A stretch of 63,360 nt of DNA, from NCBI GenBank assembly GCA_013297725.1, contig JAAFIB010000008.1, forward strand, positions 1 through 63,360, written 5' to 3'. Of this stretch, positions 25,084 through 33,253 are shown piece by piece; positions within the stretch are counted from its first letter, which is position 1, and every line of letters begins with the position of its first letter. This stretch comes from Sphingomonadales bacterium. GTDB lineage: Bacteria > Pseudomonadota > Alphaproteobacteria > Sphingomonadales > Sphingomonadaceae. Below the pieces are notes generated by a model that was not told the DNA's origin, did not search any database, and was given only the letters and a program-made list of their open reading frames with translations. Both the position numbers and the translations under genes were made by a program.

Positions 25084-25536
25084 ATGCCCAGATTACAAAT
25101 CAAACGCGGCCTAAAGGCTAATCTGCCCGCCGCCGCCATGCTTGCCGGTGAAGCGCACTTCACTACCGATCGCGGCACGCTGCATATCGCCACAGGGGCA
25201 ACGACAAAGCTGCCGATAGTGCCAGCAATCGACGACCTGACCACAGTTGCCGCCGTTGATGGCGCAGCCGATTTCCTGATCCTGCACGATGCCTCCGCGA
25301 CCGGACAGAAAGAGGGAAAGATCACAGTCAACGCATTTCGAACCGCGCTGAATATCCCGGCATCGGATCTGGATGAAAAGACCGCAGTCGTTGCGGGCGG
25401 AACCTCTGGCTATCTTTGGGGAACCAGCGGCACTGACGGTATCATCCGCATGAACACATCGATGGCGTGGAGCAAAGATGCAGGCAACGGCTTTGTCACA
25501 CTCGCGGTTGGCGATGTGGACTGCGGGACGTTCTGA
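25084..25536 (+). CDS. Fibre-like protein with Mtd-N/hyaluronidase-type start
   Basis: A 150-residue protein starting MPRLQIKRGLKANLPAAAM, then EAHFTTDRGTLHIATG. The pattern x-KRG-x-ANLP ... GE-x-x-FTTD-x-G-x-L-x-I is that of N-terminal domains found in phage tail fibres and tropism determinants. The rest is beta-rich (FLILHDASATGQKEGKITV). A frame extension to 24949 crosses the inverted repeat and is rejected. The stop overlaps the next start (TGATG). Confidence 0.7.
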   Translation: MPRLQIKRGLKANLPAAAMLAGEAHFTTDRGTLHIATGATTKLPIVPAIDDLTTVAAVDGAADFLILHDASATGQKEGKITVNAFRTALNIPASDLDEKTAVVAGGTSGYLWGTSGTDGIIRMNTSMAWSKDAGNGFVTLAVGDVDCGTF

Positions 25537-26153
25537 TGCCGTCGCTGTCTCATAAACGCGGGACGCGCGCGCAGATTGATGCGGCGGCAACGGCTAGCGG
25601 GCTTAAATCGGGTGAGGTTTACCTGATTACCGATGAGGCCCGGCTGACCGTTGGCACTGCGCCTAACGCGCATACTCCGCTTGCCAAACAAAGCGAGGCG
25701 GGCGGCGGCGGGGCCGATCCATGGGCTTGGCAGAAACTGCCTGCTGATGTCGCAAACAGCACTGTTACGCTGGCTCCTGTAACCGGGCTGTCGTTTGCTG
25801 CGCTGGCCAATACGACCTATTTGGTCGAGGTTATCGGCACGTTTCAGGCGGTGGCAAACACAACCGGTATCGCGCTGGCGCTGGATATTCCGTCAGGCGC
25901 AGTCACAGGGCAAATGATGCACCCGACCTCTGCAACGACGCTGGGTAGCACGGAACAAATCGCAGATAGCGCCACAACAGGTGTGACCGCAGGTGTGCGT
26001 GCAGCCAATACCAATACCCCGATCCTCGCCAGCTTTATCGTAGCGATTGGAGCGACCGGCGGCGCGGTGCAGCTGCAGTTTCGAAGCGAAATTGCCGCGT
26101 CCGCCATCACAATGAAAGCTGCGCTGACCGCGATGGGGCGGCGGGTTATTTAA
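25536..26153 (+). CDS. Fibre-like protein, second copy of the KRG domain
   Basis: A 205-residue protein translationally coupled to the one before. It starts MPSLSHKRGTRAQIDAAATA with SGEVYLITDEARLTVGTA, a diverged version of the same N-terminal domain. A Gly-rich linker (EAGGGGADPWAWQKLP) and a 140-residue beta-rich C-terminal domain (FAALANTTYLVEVIGTFQAV) follow, resembling phage fibre or head-decoration jelly-roll domains. It may bind cell surfaces. The position after the capsid gene suggests a head fibre. Confidence 0.68.
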   Translation: MPSLSHKRGTRAQIDAAATASGLKSGEVYLITDEARLTVGTAPNAHTPLAKQSEAGGGGADPWAWQKLPADVANSTVTLAPVTGLSFAALANTTYLVEVIGTFQAVANTTGIALALDIPSGAVTGQMMHPTSATTLGSTEQIADSATTGVTAGVRAANTNTPILASFIVAIGATGGAVQLQFRSEIAASAITMKAALTAMGRRVI

Positions 26154-26168
26154 TCAAGGAAATCCAAA

Positions 26169-26708
26169 ATGCTGACGATCCAACCGGTCGCGCTCACCGT
26201 TGATGCGGTGGACGCGGCAAAGACCTATTTGCGCCTTGAATCCGATGACGAAGACTCCAGCATTGCTGCGTTGATCGCCGCCGCATTGGTGCATGCAGAG
26301 GGCTATCTAGGGCAACTGCTGATCGAGCGTGACGTCGTTGAACGGATGCCGGTTTCTAGCAGCTGGCAAAGGTTGGGCGCGACGCCGGTGCGCAGTGTGA
26401 CCAGCGTGACGGGTATTCCAGCGGAAGGCGCAAGCTTTGCCTTAGCGCCCAATACTTACAAGCTAGACATTAACCGCCATCAGGATGGCTGGGTGCGTTT
26501 TACCGCCCCGGGCAGTGCGGGAAGGGCGGATGTTACCTACCGTGCCGGAATGGTGCCGGGTTGGCCGGATTTGCCAGAGGCGATCAGCATGGCCGTGTTG
26601 CGTATTGCCGCACATCTGCACGCGCACCGCGATGCGGCGGAGGATGCCGGACCGCCGACCGCGGTGGCGTCGTTGCTACGCCCGTGGCGGCGGATGCGGC
26701 TTACTTGA
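26169..26708 (+). CDS. Head-tail connector protein (GTA g6)
   Basis: A 179-residue protein of the gp6-like phage connector family. It begins with VDAAKTYLRLESDDEDSSIA and AALIAAALVHAEGYLGQLL, the usual N-terminal helical signature, and ends with PEAISMAVLRIAAHLHAHRD. It forms the ring below the portal. ATG 26169 follows AAGGAAA. Intact in length. Confidence 0.85.
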   Translation: MLTIQPVALTVDAVDAAKTYLRLESDDEDSSIAALIAAALVHAEGYLGQLLIERDVVERMPVSSSWQRLGATPVRSVTSVTGIPAEGASFALAPNTYKLDINRHQDGWVRFTAPGSAGRADVTYRAGMVPGWPDLPEAISMAVLRIAAHLHAHRDAAEDAGPPTAVASLLRPWRRMRLT

Positions 26709-26840
26709 GCCCCTCCTCTTTAGGGGAGGGACAGCGAGACTTAGCATCTTAGATGCTTAGTCGCAGCGGGGTGGGGACTTACAGTCTTGCACTACGCAGA
26801 CAAGCCCCACCCCAACCCCTCCCCTGAAGGGGAGGGGCTT
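26708..26840. repeat. Intergenic inverted repeat with CCCCTCC/GGAGGGG arms
   Basis: AGCCCCTCCTCTTTAGGGGA at the left and CCCTGAAGGGGAGGGGCTTA at the right are each hairpins and also pair with each other across about 80 bases. A central GCATCTTAGATGC is also palindromic. It fills the gap between g6 and g7. Confidence 0.75.
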
Positions 26841-26857
26841 AGTTAGGATTTCAAACC

Positions 26858-27181
26858 ATGACTGAATTATCCGGCACGCTGCGAGAGCGGGTCACTATCG
26901 AACGACGCCTGGGCAACCGCGATGCGCTGGGCGGATCCATTGGCGCTTATGCCTATGACGGCGCGGCTTGGGCGGCGGTATCACCGCTGATCCCTGCTGA
27001 TCTGACCGCCGCTGATAGCCTGTCTGCAATGCCGCGATGGCAAGTAACGATGCGTAAGCGCGAAGGGGTCGACCTTAAAACCCGGCTCGTTTGGCGCGGA
27101 CGCTTTCTGGGTGTGCGCAGCGTTGTCAGCGACCCTCGCGACCCGGCGCGGATGGTGCTGACGTGTCAGGAGAAACGCTGA
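26858..27181 (+). CDS. Head-tail adaptor / head closure protein (GTA g7)
   Basis: A 107-residue head completion protein. It starts TELSGTLRERVTIERRLGNR with DALGG, then WAAVSPLIPADLTAADSL, and ends with RSVVSDPRDPARMVLTCQEK, a match to the head-tail joining family (SPP1 gp16-like). It shares one base with the following small gene (TGATG). Confidence 0.85.
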   Translation: MTELSGTLRERVTIERRLGNRDALGGSIGAYAYDGAAWAAVSPLIPADLTAADSLSAMPRWQVTMRKREGVDLKTRLVWRGRFLGVRSVVSDPRDPARMVLTCQEKR

Positions 27182-27375
27182 TGTTCGAACGGCTACAGGA
27201 AGCGGCAAACAAGCGCGCCGACCGATTGTTGCTACGCCTGATCCGGCATCTGGCGGCGCGGCCTGTACCGCCGGGCGTGGAGGTAAAGGCTTTGCCCGAT
27301 GGCGTTGAACTATCGGGAAAACGGCTGAAACGCCGGATGATTGACGATCCCAATTTAAGGAATTTTGGCCAATGA
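27181..27375 (+). CDS. Small GTA gene between g7 and g8
   Basis: A 64-residue protein, coupled upstream (TGATG) and downstream (ATGA). It is basic and helical at the start (RLQEAANKRADRLLLRLIRH), then GVEVKALPDGVELSGKRLKR, and ends LRNFGQ. Its place is where many siphophages encode an HK97 gp10-type tail component; it is much shorter, so it may be a remnant or a specialised adaptor. Function not known. Confidence 0.65.
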   Translation: MFERLQEAANKRADRLLLRLIRHLAARPVPPGVEVKALPDGVELSGKRLKRRMIDDPNLRNFGQ

Positions 27376-27773
27376 CTGATGCTGTCCGGGTGGTTCAGTC
27401 CGCTCTTGTTTCCGCCATAGAGGCGCATCCCGCCATCGCCGCTGCGTATTGCGGGGTGTATGATGGGCCAGAGCCGCGCGCGGTCTTTCCCTATATCTCG
27501 GTCACGGATGGAATGGTCAGCGACTGGAGCACCAAAACCGCAATTGGCCGCGAATTCCGCATGGCATTGACGGTGTGGGATGAAGGCGAAGAAGCCGCGC
27601 GTTTGCATGACCTGATGGGGCATATCGAGGATGCGGTGGCAGCATTGCCTCGAGATCTGCCCGGCTGGCGCGTTGCCAGCATCGCCTTTGTGCGCTCGTT
27701 TGTGTCGCGAGATGCAGCAGGACCATGGGCGGGATTAGTTGAATACCGGTTGCGGGTTCTTGAAGTCACATAG
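27372..27773 (+). CDS. Tail terminator / completion protein, DUF3168 (GTA g8)
   Basis: A 133-residue DUF3168 protein. The family start VRVVQSALVSAIEAHPAIAA is followed by the PYISVTDGMVSDWSTKT segment and AALPRDLPGWRVASIAFVRS. In GTAs it caps the tail tube at the head side. It is preceded by ATGA coupling and followed by a bidirectional terminator-like repeat. Confidence 0.85.
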   Translation: MTDAVRVVQSALVSAIEAHPAIAAAYCGVYDGPEPRAVFPYISVTDGMVSDWSTKTAIGREFRMALTVWDEGEEAARLHDLMGHIEDAVAALPRDLPGWRVASIAFVRSFVSRDAAGPWAGLVEYRLRVLEVT

Positions 27774-27777
27774 AACA

Positions 27778-27872
27778 AAAAAACCGTTAGCCCTGAGCCT
27801 GTCGAAGGGCGTCTATCAGGATAGTGCCATGCGGTGAGACGTGCTTCGACAGGCTCAGCACTAACGGTTTTT
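27778..27872. repeat. Inverted repeat of the CCCTGAGCCTGTCGAAGG family, terminator-like
   Basis: AAAACCGTTAGCCCTGAGCC...GTCGAAG at the left pairs with CTTCGACAGGCTCAGCACTA...CGGTTTTT at the right around a 30-base centre, with A-run and T-run at the two ends. It can terminate transcription in both directions: g8 on plus, the small gene on minus. The same sequence family lies inside the terminase gene. Confidence 0.8.
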
Positions 27873-27886
27873 GCCGTGTGCCGGCA

Positions 27887-28147
27887 TCAAGCCATCGGAT
27901 AATCCGACAGCCGCCGCTTTCGCTTTTTCCGGGGTGGCTCTTTGCACTCTGGCAACAGCACCGCTGGATCACGGCTTTTCGGAGCGGCATCGGGCAAACG
28001 GCCCTCAGTCTTTGGCGCGTCTTGCGGCACCGGCGTTGTCGACACCGGCGCAACCATGACTTGCGTAGCGCAAACATTTTGCGCCGCAGGTGTCGCAACA
28101 AAACTCATAATCGCGCTCGCCCCAGCGAGCATTTGAACCATCAACAT
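27887..28147 (-). CDS. Small exported or membrane protein antisense to the GTA operon
   Basis: An 86-residue minus-strand gene. ATG 28147 is preceded by a strong GGGAGAGGAGG ribosome-binding site. The start is hydrophobic (MLMVQMLAGASAIMSFVAT), then Pro-rich (VAPVSTTPVPQDAPKTEG) and very basic near the end (KEPPRKKRKRRLSDYPMA). It is the only gene of the cluster on the opposite strand. I do not recognise it. The frame could extend to 28189. Confidence 0.5.
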   Translation of the reverse strand: MLMVQMLAGASAIMSFVATPAAQNVCATQVMVAPVSTTPVPQDAPKTEGRLPDAAPKSRDPAVLLPECKEPPRKKRKRRLSDYPMA

Positions 28148-28194
28148 GGCGACCTCCTCTCCCAATGAGTCGTCCAATGCAGGAGACAATAATC

Positions 28195-28602
28195 ATGCCA
28201 GCAGAAAAAGGAAGCGCCTTCCTGTTAAAGGTCGGCGACGGTGCAACAACGCCGGTTTACACCACGGTAGCCGGGCTTCGCACTACGCAGCTTAGCATCA
28301 ACGGCGATGCCGTTGTCATCACCAATAAAGGTTCTGGCGGCTGGCGCGATTTGCTGTCGGGTGCAGGTATCCGCTCGGTATCGGTATCGGGCGCGGGCGT
28401 ATTTACAGGCTCGGTCGCCGAGACGCGGATCAAATCAAACGCGCTGTCGGGTGTGCTGGATGACTATGAATTGAGCTTTGAAAGCGGAGAGCGCATGCGC
28501 GGAAAATTCCTTGTCGCGCGGCTGGACTATGCTGGAGATTTCAACGGCGAACGCAGCTATACTCTTGCGCTGGAAAGCTCTGGCCAAGTGGTGACATTAT
28601 GA
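28195..28602 (+). CDS. Major tail protein, TP901-1 family (GTA g9)
   Basis: A 135-residue tail tube protein. ATG 28195 after AGGAGACAATAATC gives the family start MPAEKGSAFLLKVGDGATT. Characteristic segments are GLRTTQLSINGDAVVITNKG, GGWRDLLSGAGIRSVSVSG and DYELSFESGERMRGKFLVAR. It stacks as hexamers to form the tail tube. Length is normal; it couples to g10 by ATGA. Confidence 0.9.
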   Translation: MPAEKGSAFLLKVGDGATTPVYTTVAGLRTTQLSINGDAVVITNKGSGGWRDLLSGAGIRSVSVSGAGVFTGSVAETRIKSNALSGVLDDYELSFESGERMRGKFLVARLDYAGDFNGERSYTLALESSGQVVTL

Positions 28603-28901
28603 GCCGCACAGCCAATCCAGCACGCGGCGAAGCCATGGTTGCAGGCATTATGCTGCGCCCCAGTTTTGCAGCATTGGTCGCAGCGGAGGAAGAGCTGGGG
28701 CCGTTGTTCGCATTGGTCGAGCGTGCGGCAGCAGGGCAGCTGAAGCTATCGGAGATGGTGGCGCTGTTTTGGCATTGCCGGTTTGACGTTGGTCCCGATG
28801 TGTCGCGCGATGCGTTCTCACAGGCTGTTGCCGATGAGGGACTTGCCGCCGCTACACCCGCGCTGAAAATGCTGCTGGGGCAAATACTGGGCGGACGATG
28901 A
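28599..28901 (+). CDS. GTA gp10-family protein (tail assembly)
   Basis: A 100-residue protein: NPARGEAMVAGIMLRPSFAA, then EELGPLFALVERAAAGQLKL. It matches the GTA-gp10 family, thought to act as the first tail assembly chaperone. It overlaps g9 and g10.1 by ATGA at both ends. Confidence 0.83.
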   Translation: MSRTANPARGEAMVAGIMLRPSFAALVAAEEELGPLFALVERAAAGQLKLSEMVALFWHCRFDVGPDVSRDAFSQAVADEGLAAATPALKMLLGQILGGR

Positions 28902-29086
28902 CCTTTGCAGACAGCGCCGTCCAACTGGCCGGGCAAACCGCTGTGTTGCTGGGATGGCGGCCCGATGATTTTTGGGATGCGACCCCGGCGGAACTGGCCG
29001 CGATCCTTGCAGCGATGACGCCCGCTGGCGACGCGGCTGACGCAACCACCTTAACCGAACTAATGGAGCTATTCCCCGATGGATGA
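28898..29086 (+). CDS. Phage tail assembly chaperone (GTA g10.1)
   Basis: A 62-residue protein starting MTFADSAVQLAGQTAVLLGW and RPDDFWDATPAELAAIL. The GW-x-PD-x-FW-x-AT-x-EL pattern is diagnostic of the GTA tail assembly chaperone. It overlaps g10 by 4 and g11 by 8 bases. Confidence 0.87.
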   Translation: MTFADSAVQLAGQTAVLLGWRPDDFWDATPAELAAILAAMTPAGDAADATTLTELMELFPDG

Positions 29087-29678
29087 GGAAATCGAACGGC
29101 TGGTCGTCTCTGTCCGCGCCGACACACAAGGCTTTGCGCGTGACGTGGCAACGATGCGTGCCGAAATGGATGGGCCATTTGCAGCCGGAATGGACCGTGC
29201 CGGGCGAGCGTTAGAAAACAGCCTTGTCCGCGCAATCCAGACCGGCAAATTCGGCTTTGAAGATTTGCGGCGTGTGGCGTTATCGGTGTTATCCGAAATC
29301 GCCGGTGCTGCGATCCGTGGTGGTTTAGACTCCATCCTTGGCAGTGCTGGTGGCGGCGGTGGCAGCGGACAGGGCGGGTTGCTGAACGCGATTGGCTCTG
29401 CGCTTGGCAGCCTGTTTGGTGCGCCAGGGCGGGCAACTGGCGGCCCGGTATCGCCGGGACGCGCATACCGCGTTGGTGAAAACGGCCCCGAGCTGTTTGT
29501 GCCGACCAGTGCAGGGCGGGTCGAGGCGAACTCTGCGGGACGCAGCGGCGCAGCGCAACTTAGCGTAACGATTAATGTGTCCGACAATGGCCGGGGCAGC
29601 GCGCCCGATGCGCTGCAACGATCCAGCCGCCAAGTGGCGCGCGCGGTGCGGCAAGCACTGATGCGGGCGGAGGATTAG
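29079..29678 (+). CDS. Short tail tape measure protein (GTA g11)
   Basis: A 199-residue tape measure protein: helical N terminus (IERLVVSVRADTQGFARDVA), GRALENSLVRAIQTGKFGFE, a Gly-rich hinge (GSAGGGGGSGQGGL) and FGAPGRATGGPVSPGRAYRV with ENGPELFVP. The short length fits a short GTA tail, as tape length sets tail length (RcGTA has about 220 residues). Stop is TAG, showing amber acts as a normal stop here. Confidence 0.87.
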   Translation: MDEEIERLVVSVRADTQGFARDVATMRAEMDGPFAAGMDRAGRALENSLVRAIQTGKFGFEDLRRVALSVLSEIAGAAIRGGLDSILGSAGGGGGSGQGGLLNAIGSALGSLFGAPGRATGGPVSPGRAYRVGENGPELFVPTSAGRVEANSAGRSGAAQLSVTINVSDNGRGSAPDALQRSSRQVARAVRQALMRAED

Positions 29679-29681
29679 CTC

Positions 29682-32027
29682 ATGCCCTATTGGCTTTGTG
29701 ATGAGCGACGCGATCAGGAATCCGCGCCGCTGATGCGGTTCGATCCGCGTTTTTGGACGCTCAACTTTCCGCGCCCGATGATGGCGTCAGTGGTGTCCAC
29801 TGGCCCTGAATCGCTGCGCGTCGATGCGGTGTTTTATGGCAGCAACGATCTGGCCGGATTGATTTGGGAAAGCGAGGATGTCTGGGATCATCCGCTGCTC
29901 GCCTATGAAACCAACCGCGATTACCGGCGGCTGACAATGCGGTTTCGCTGGCGCTCGTCGGGGATCATGCCGCTGGATGCGGTTAATGGACCGACGCTGA
30001 CAATCGAAGGGCGCGACGCCGCGGGGCAACCAAAGAACTGGTATGTGCGGCTGTGGAACTATGCGGTCGGCAGCTCAGAGGACGCCATCATCACGCTGCC
30101 TTTCAGTGCGCTTGATGGTGGCTTTTTATTACCCGGTGAGGCTGATCCGGTTTTCGCTGGCGATATCGACCGGCTGTTTATTTCTTTGGTCCCACCGGGC
30201 TACACAGGCGCAGCTGGCAGCTTTGCATCGGGCGTTGAGGGCTGGACCGAACTATCCGAAATCCGCTGTGACGGCGAAGGCGTAATGCTGAATACCGGCA
30301 ACGTCATGGTGCCCGAACATAGCCTGAAAATGGCAACCGGCTATGACGATGCGTATAACCAGACGCCCGCGCGTATCTTGCGGCAACTTCGCGCGCTGGG
30401 CTATCGCGACACGATCAACCATTATGTCGGGATGAGCCATTATTTCCGGCTACAGCCATCGGGCGGCGGGCTTTATGCCAGCCTGGCAGGAGGCGCGCTA
30501 AATACGCCGTGCCGCGCATGGCATCTGGATTTTGCCAATCGTGCAAAGGACGCAGGCTATGACCTGATCCTGTCTTTAAGCTATGAGCTGTTCGACGCGC
30601 ATTGCTGGAACGATTGGAAACAGCGGGCGGAAAATGGCGATGCGGCGCTGACCGGCTGGGTGCCGCCGTCGACCTTGCTGTCGCCCGCGCATGCTGGCGC
30701 GATGGCCTATTTGCAAGCCGTTGGCCGCGCCTTTGCGTTCATTCAAAAAACAGCGGCGCTGCCTGTGAAATTTCAGGTGGGCGAGCCTTGGTGGTGGATA
30801 ACCTCTGACCACCGGATCTGTCTGTATGATGCATCGGCAACCGCTGCGTTTGGGGCATTGTCGGTGTCTGTTCCCGATATTCGCGGAACCAAAACTGCCA
30901 CGCAAAATGCGATGCTGGATCGGGCGGGTCAGCTGCTCGCTGCATCGACCGCCGCTTTAGTCGCAGCGGTTAAGGATGAAGCGGGTTCGGCGCCGTTTGA
31001 AAGCCATTTGCTGGTGTACCTGCCAACGGTCCTCGACCCGCTGGTCCCAGAGGCAAAGCGCGCCAATGTGCCGCTTGATTGGGCTTCGCCTGCATTCGAT
31101 GTGCTGCAGCTTGAGGATTACGACTGGGTCACAAGCGGCAATCATGGCGCAACCAATCGCGCGATGCCGTTGATGCTGTCGCGGCTTGGCTATCCCATAA
31201 CAGAGCAACATTATTTTGCCGGGTTCGTGCTGCGCCCAGAAGACAAAGCGCAATGGCGCGAGATCGCCTTTGCCGCACAGGCCGCCTGTGAACGCGGGAC
31301 GGCGCAAACCTATGTCTGGGCGCTGCCTCAAGTCGCGCGTGACGGTTTTACCTGGTTCCAAATTGGCCCAAAAACTGAATACGAAAGTGAGGACGATGTG
31401 CAACCTTTTGATGATGTGACTTTCCCGATTGCGATTGGGCAAGAGGCAGAAGTAACCGCTGAGTTTTCGACCAATGTTGTGACCATGCTGTCGGGGCAGG
31501 AGAGGCGCAACACCGATTGGGCCGATGCCCGATTGTCCTATGATGTCGCGCCGGGAGTGCGTTCAGAGGCAGAGCTTGCAACCTTGATTGCGTTTTTTCG
31601 GGCGCGGCGCGGGGCAGCGATTGCGTTTCGTTTTGCGGATCCTTTTGATGATAGTTCAAACAGCGCAACGGGCGTGCCAACGGCTTTGGATCAGGTGATC
31701 GGCAGCGGTGACGGTGTGACCACCAACTTTGCGTTGATTAAGTCCTATGGCGCAGCGGCCTCTGCACAGGTTCGCCGGATTACACGTCCGCGCGCCGGAT
31801 CGGTTGTGGTGGCAGTGAATGGGGTCGTTGCAACCGGCTGGACACTTGGCGCGATGGGACGGATCAATTTTCAGACTGCGCCTGTTATCGGCGCACAGAT
31901 TACAGCTGGCTTCCGCTTCGATGTGCCAGTGCGCTTTGCCGAGGACCGGTTGAACGCAAGCCGCGCGACCTTTGCCGCGGGTAGTTTCGCCAGCGTGCCT
32001 TTGATTGAAGTGAAGGACGCGGCATGA
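29682..32027 (+). CDS. DUF2460 distal tail protein with large N-terminal TIM-barrel-like extension (GTA g12 variant)
   Basis: A 781-residue protein. Residues about 580-781 are the DUF2460/TIGR02217 domain typical of g12 (about 210 residues in RcGTA): TAEFSTNVVTMLSGQERRNT, FFRARRGAAIAFRFADP, RFDVPVRFAEDRLN. The N-terminal 575 residues are extra; they contain a glycosidase-like alpha/beta region (WHLDFANRAKDAGYDLILSL, LPVKFQVGEPWWWITSDHRI, FDVLQLEDYDWVTSG) resembling the TIM-barrel domains of phage tail sheath or tip proteins. The joint is in one intact frame. It probably forms the tail tip. Confidence 0.8.
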   Translation: MPYWLCDERRDQESAPLMRFDPRFWTLNFPRPMMASVVSTGPESLRVDAVFYGSNDLAGLIWESEDVWDHPLLAYETNRDYRRLTMRFRWRSSGIMPLDAVNGPTLTIEGRDAAGQPKNWYVRLWNYAVGSSEDAIITLPFSALDGGFLLPGEADPVFAGDIDRLFISLVPPGYTGAAGSFASGVEGWTELSEIRCDGEGVMLNTGNVMVPEHSLKMATGYDDAYNQTPARILRQLRALGYRDTINHYVGMSHYFRLQPSGGGLYASLAGGALNTPCRAWHLDFANRAKDAGYDLILSLSYELFDAHCWNDWKQRAENGDAALTGWVPPSTLLSPAHAGAMAYLQAVGRAFAFIQKTAALPVKFQVGEPWWWITSDHRICLYDASATAAFGALSVSVPDIRGTKTATQNAMLDRAGQLLAASTAALVAAVKDEAGSAPFESHLLVYLPTVLDPLVPEAKRANVPLDWASPAFDVLQLEDYDWVTSGNHGATNRAMPLMLSRLGYPITEQHYFAGFVLRPEDKAQWREIAFAAQAACERGTAQTYVWALPQVARDGFTWFQIGPKTEYESEDDVQPFDDVTFPIAIGQEAEVTAEFSTNVVTMLSGQERRNTDWADARLSYDVAPGVRSEAELATLIAFFRARRGAAIAFRFADPFDDSSNSATGVPTALDQVIGSGDGVTTNFALIKSYGAAASAQVRRITRPRAGSVVVAVNGVVATGWTLGAMGRINFQTAPVIGAQITAGFRFDVPVRFAEDRLNASRATFAAGSFASVPLIEVKDAA

Positions 32028-32851
32028 GCGAGGCTTGGCTGCAAGGGCCGCTGACCAGTGCCGCTTATGGCTGGCGATTGGAGCGGCGTGACGGTGTGAC
32101 GCTTGGCTTTACCTCGCATGACAGCGATGTCGAAATGGATGGATTGGTCCTGCGGGCCAGCCCCGGGATGATGCCCAGTTCGATTACGCAAAGCATTGGC
32201 ATGGAGGTCGACGGGCTGGATGTGCGCGGCGCCTTGACCGCCGACGCCATCCGCGCCGATGATTTGGGTGCAGGGCGATGGGATGCGGCGCGGCTTTCGA
32301 TTTTCCTGTTTGATTGGACTGATCCATCGGCGGATGTGCGCATGCTTGCGGTTGGAGAGCTGGGCGCGATTTCGCATAGCAGCAGCGAATTTGAGGCAGA
32401 GTTTAAGGGGCCAGCAGCAAAGCTGGACATAGCAGTTGCGCCCTATACATCGCCCGGTTGTCGCGCCGATTTCTGTGATGCTGATTGCGGATTGAATGCT
32501 GCACAGTTCACGCATCAGGCAAAGATTGCGTCAGTCATTGGCAGCGTAATAGGTTTAGCCGCGCCGCTGCCGGGGGGGCACGCGAATTTTGCTTTCGGAA
32601 AAATGCGGTGGCTTGATGGCGCAAATTGCAGCCTTTGGTCCGATATTCTGTCGGCTAACGCGTCCAGTATTGAACTGATGGTGCCGCCACCCTTTCTAGC
32701 GCCGCCCGGTGGCAGAGTGGAGCTGATCGAGGGGTGCGACAAAACCATCGCGACCTGTGGAACGCGGTTCTTTAATGCGATCAATTTTCGCGGTGAACCC
32801 TATTTGCCCGGCAATGACATTTTGACCCGATATCCCGGCGCCGGGTCGTGA
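32024..32851 (+). CDS. DUF2163 baseplate hub protein (GTA g13)
   Basis: A 275-residue protein of the DUF2163/TIGR02218 family: YGWRLERRDGVTLGFTSHDS and DVEMDGLVLRASPGM at the start, and the cysteine-rich SPGCRADFCDADCGLNAAQF near residue 145, which in RcGTA gp13 binds a metal cluster. C-terminal segment VELIEGCDKTIATCGTRFFN is also conserved. It overlaps g12 and g14 by ATGA/GTGA. Confidence 0.88.
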   Translation: MSEAWLQGPLTSAAYGWRLERRDGVTLGFTSHDSDVEMDGLVLRASPGMMPSSITQSIGMEVDGLDVRGALTADAIRADDLGAGRWDAARLSIFLFDWTDPSADVRMLAVGELGAISHSSSEFEAEFKGPAAKLDIAVAPYTSPGCRADFCDADCGLNAAQFTHQAKIASVIGSVIGLAAPLPGGHANFAFGKMRWLDGANCSLWSDILSANASSIELMVPPPFLAPPGGRVELIEGCDKTIATCGTRFFNAINFRGEPYLPGNDILTRYPGAGS

Positions 32852-33252
32852 AGCCTAATACAGGTGACGCAATCGCAGCACGGGCTTTGGCTCAAATCGG
32901 CACTCCATTCCGGTTGCATGGCAGGACGCCGGGCGTGGCTTTGGACTGTGTGGGGTTAGTTGCTCATGCGGTTGGTGCGCGGGATGTGCTTTCAAGTTAC
33001 AGCCTTAAAGGTGTGAAATTGGAGTTCATATTATCCTATATGGATATTGTTGGATTGCCTCCTACCATCCTTTCCACTCGTTTTCTCGACGGTGACATTG
33101 CGATCGTGGCTTGTTCGCCCCGGCAGTTCCACCTGATGATTCGTGCTGATGACGGCTGGGTCCACAGCCATGCGGGCCTTCGCAAAGTCGTTCATACGCC
33201 GGGCGCATCGCCTTGGCCGATAGTCGCCATCCGGCGCATGATTGGAGATTGA
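32848..33252 (+). CDS. NlpC/P60 family cell-wall peptidase (GTA g14)
   Basis: A 134-residue NlpC/P60 peptidase starting at GTG 32848. The catalytic Cys34 lies in GVALDCVGLVAHAVG and a histidine in DDGWVHSHAGLRKVV. In RcGTA this enzyme opens a hole in the peptidoglycan during DNA entry. The usual length is about 140-150, so it appears complete. It stops two bases before the g15 start. Confidence 0.87.
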   Translation: MKPNTGDAIAARALAQIGTPFRLHGRTPGVALDCVGLVAHAVGARDVLSSYSLKGVKLEFILSYMDIVGLPPTILSTRFLDGDIAIVACSPRQFHLMIRADDGWVHSHAGLRKVVHTPGASPWPIVAIRRMIGD

Positions 33253-33253
33253 A

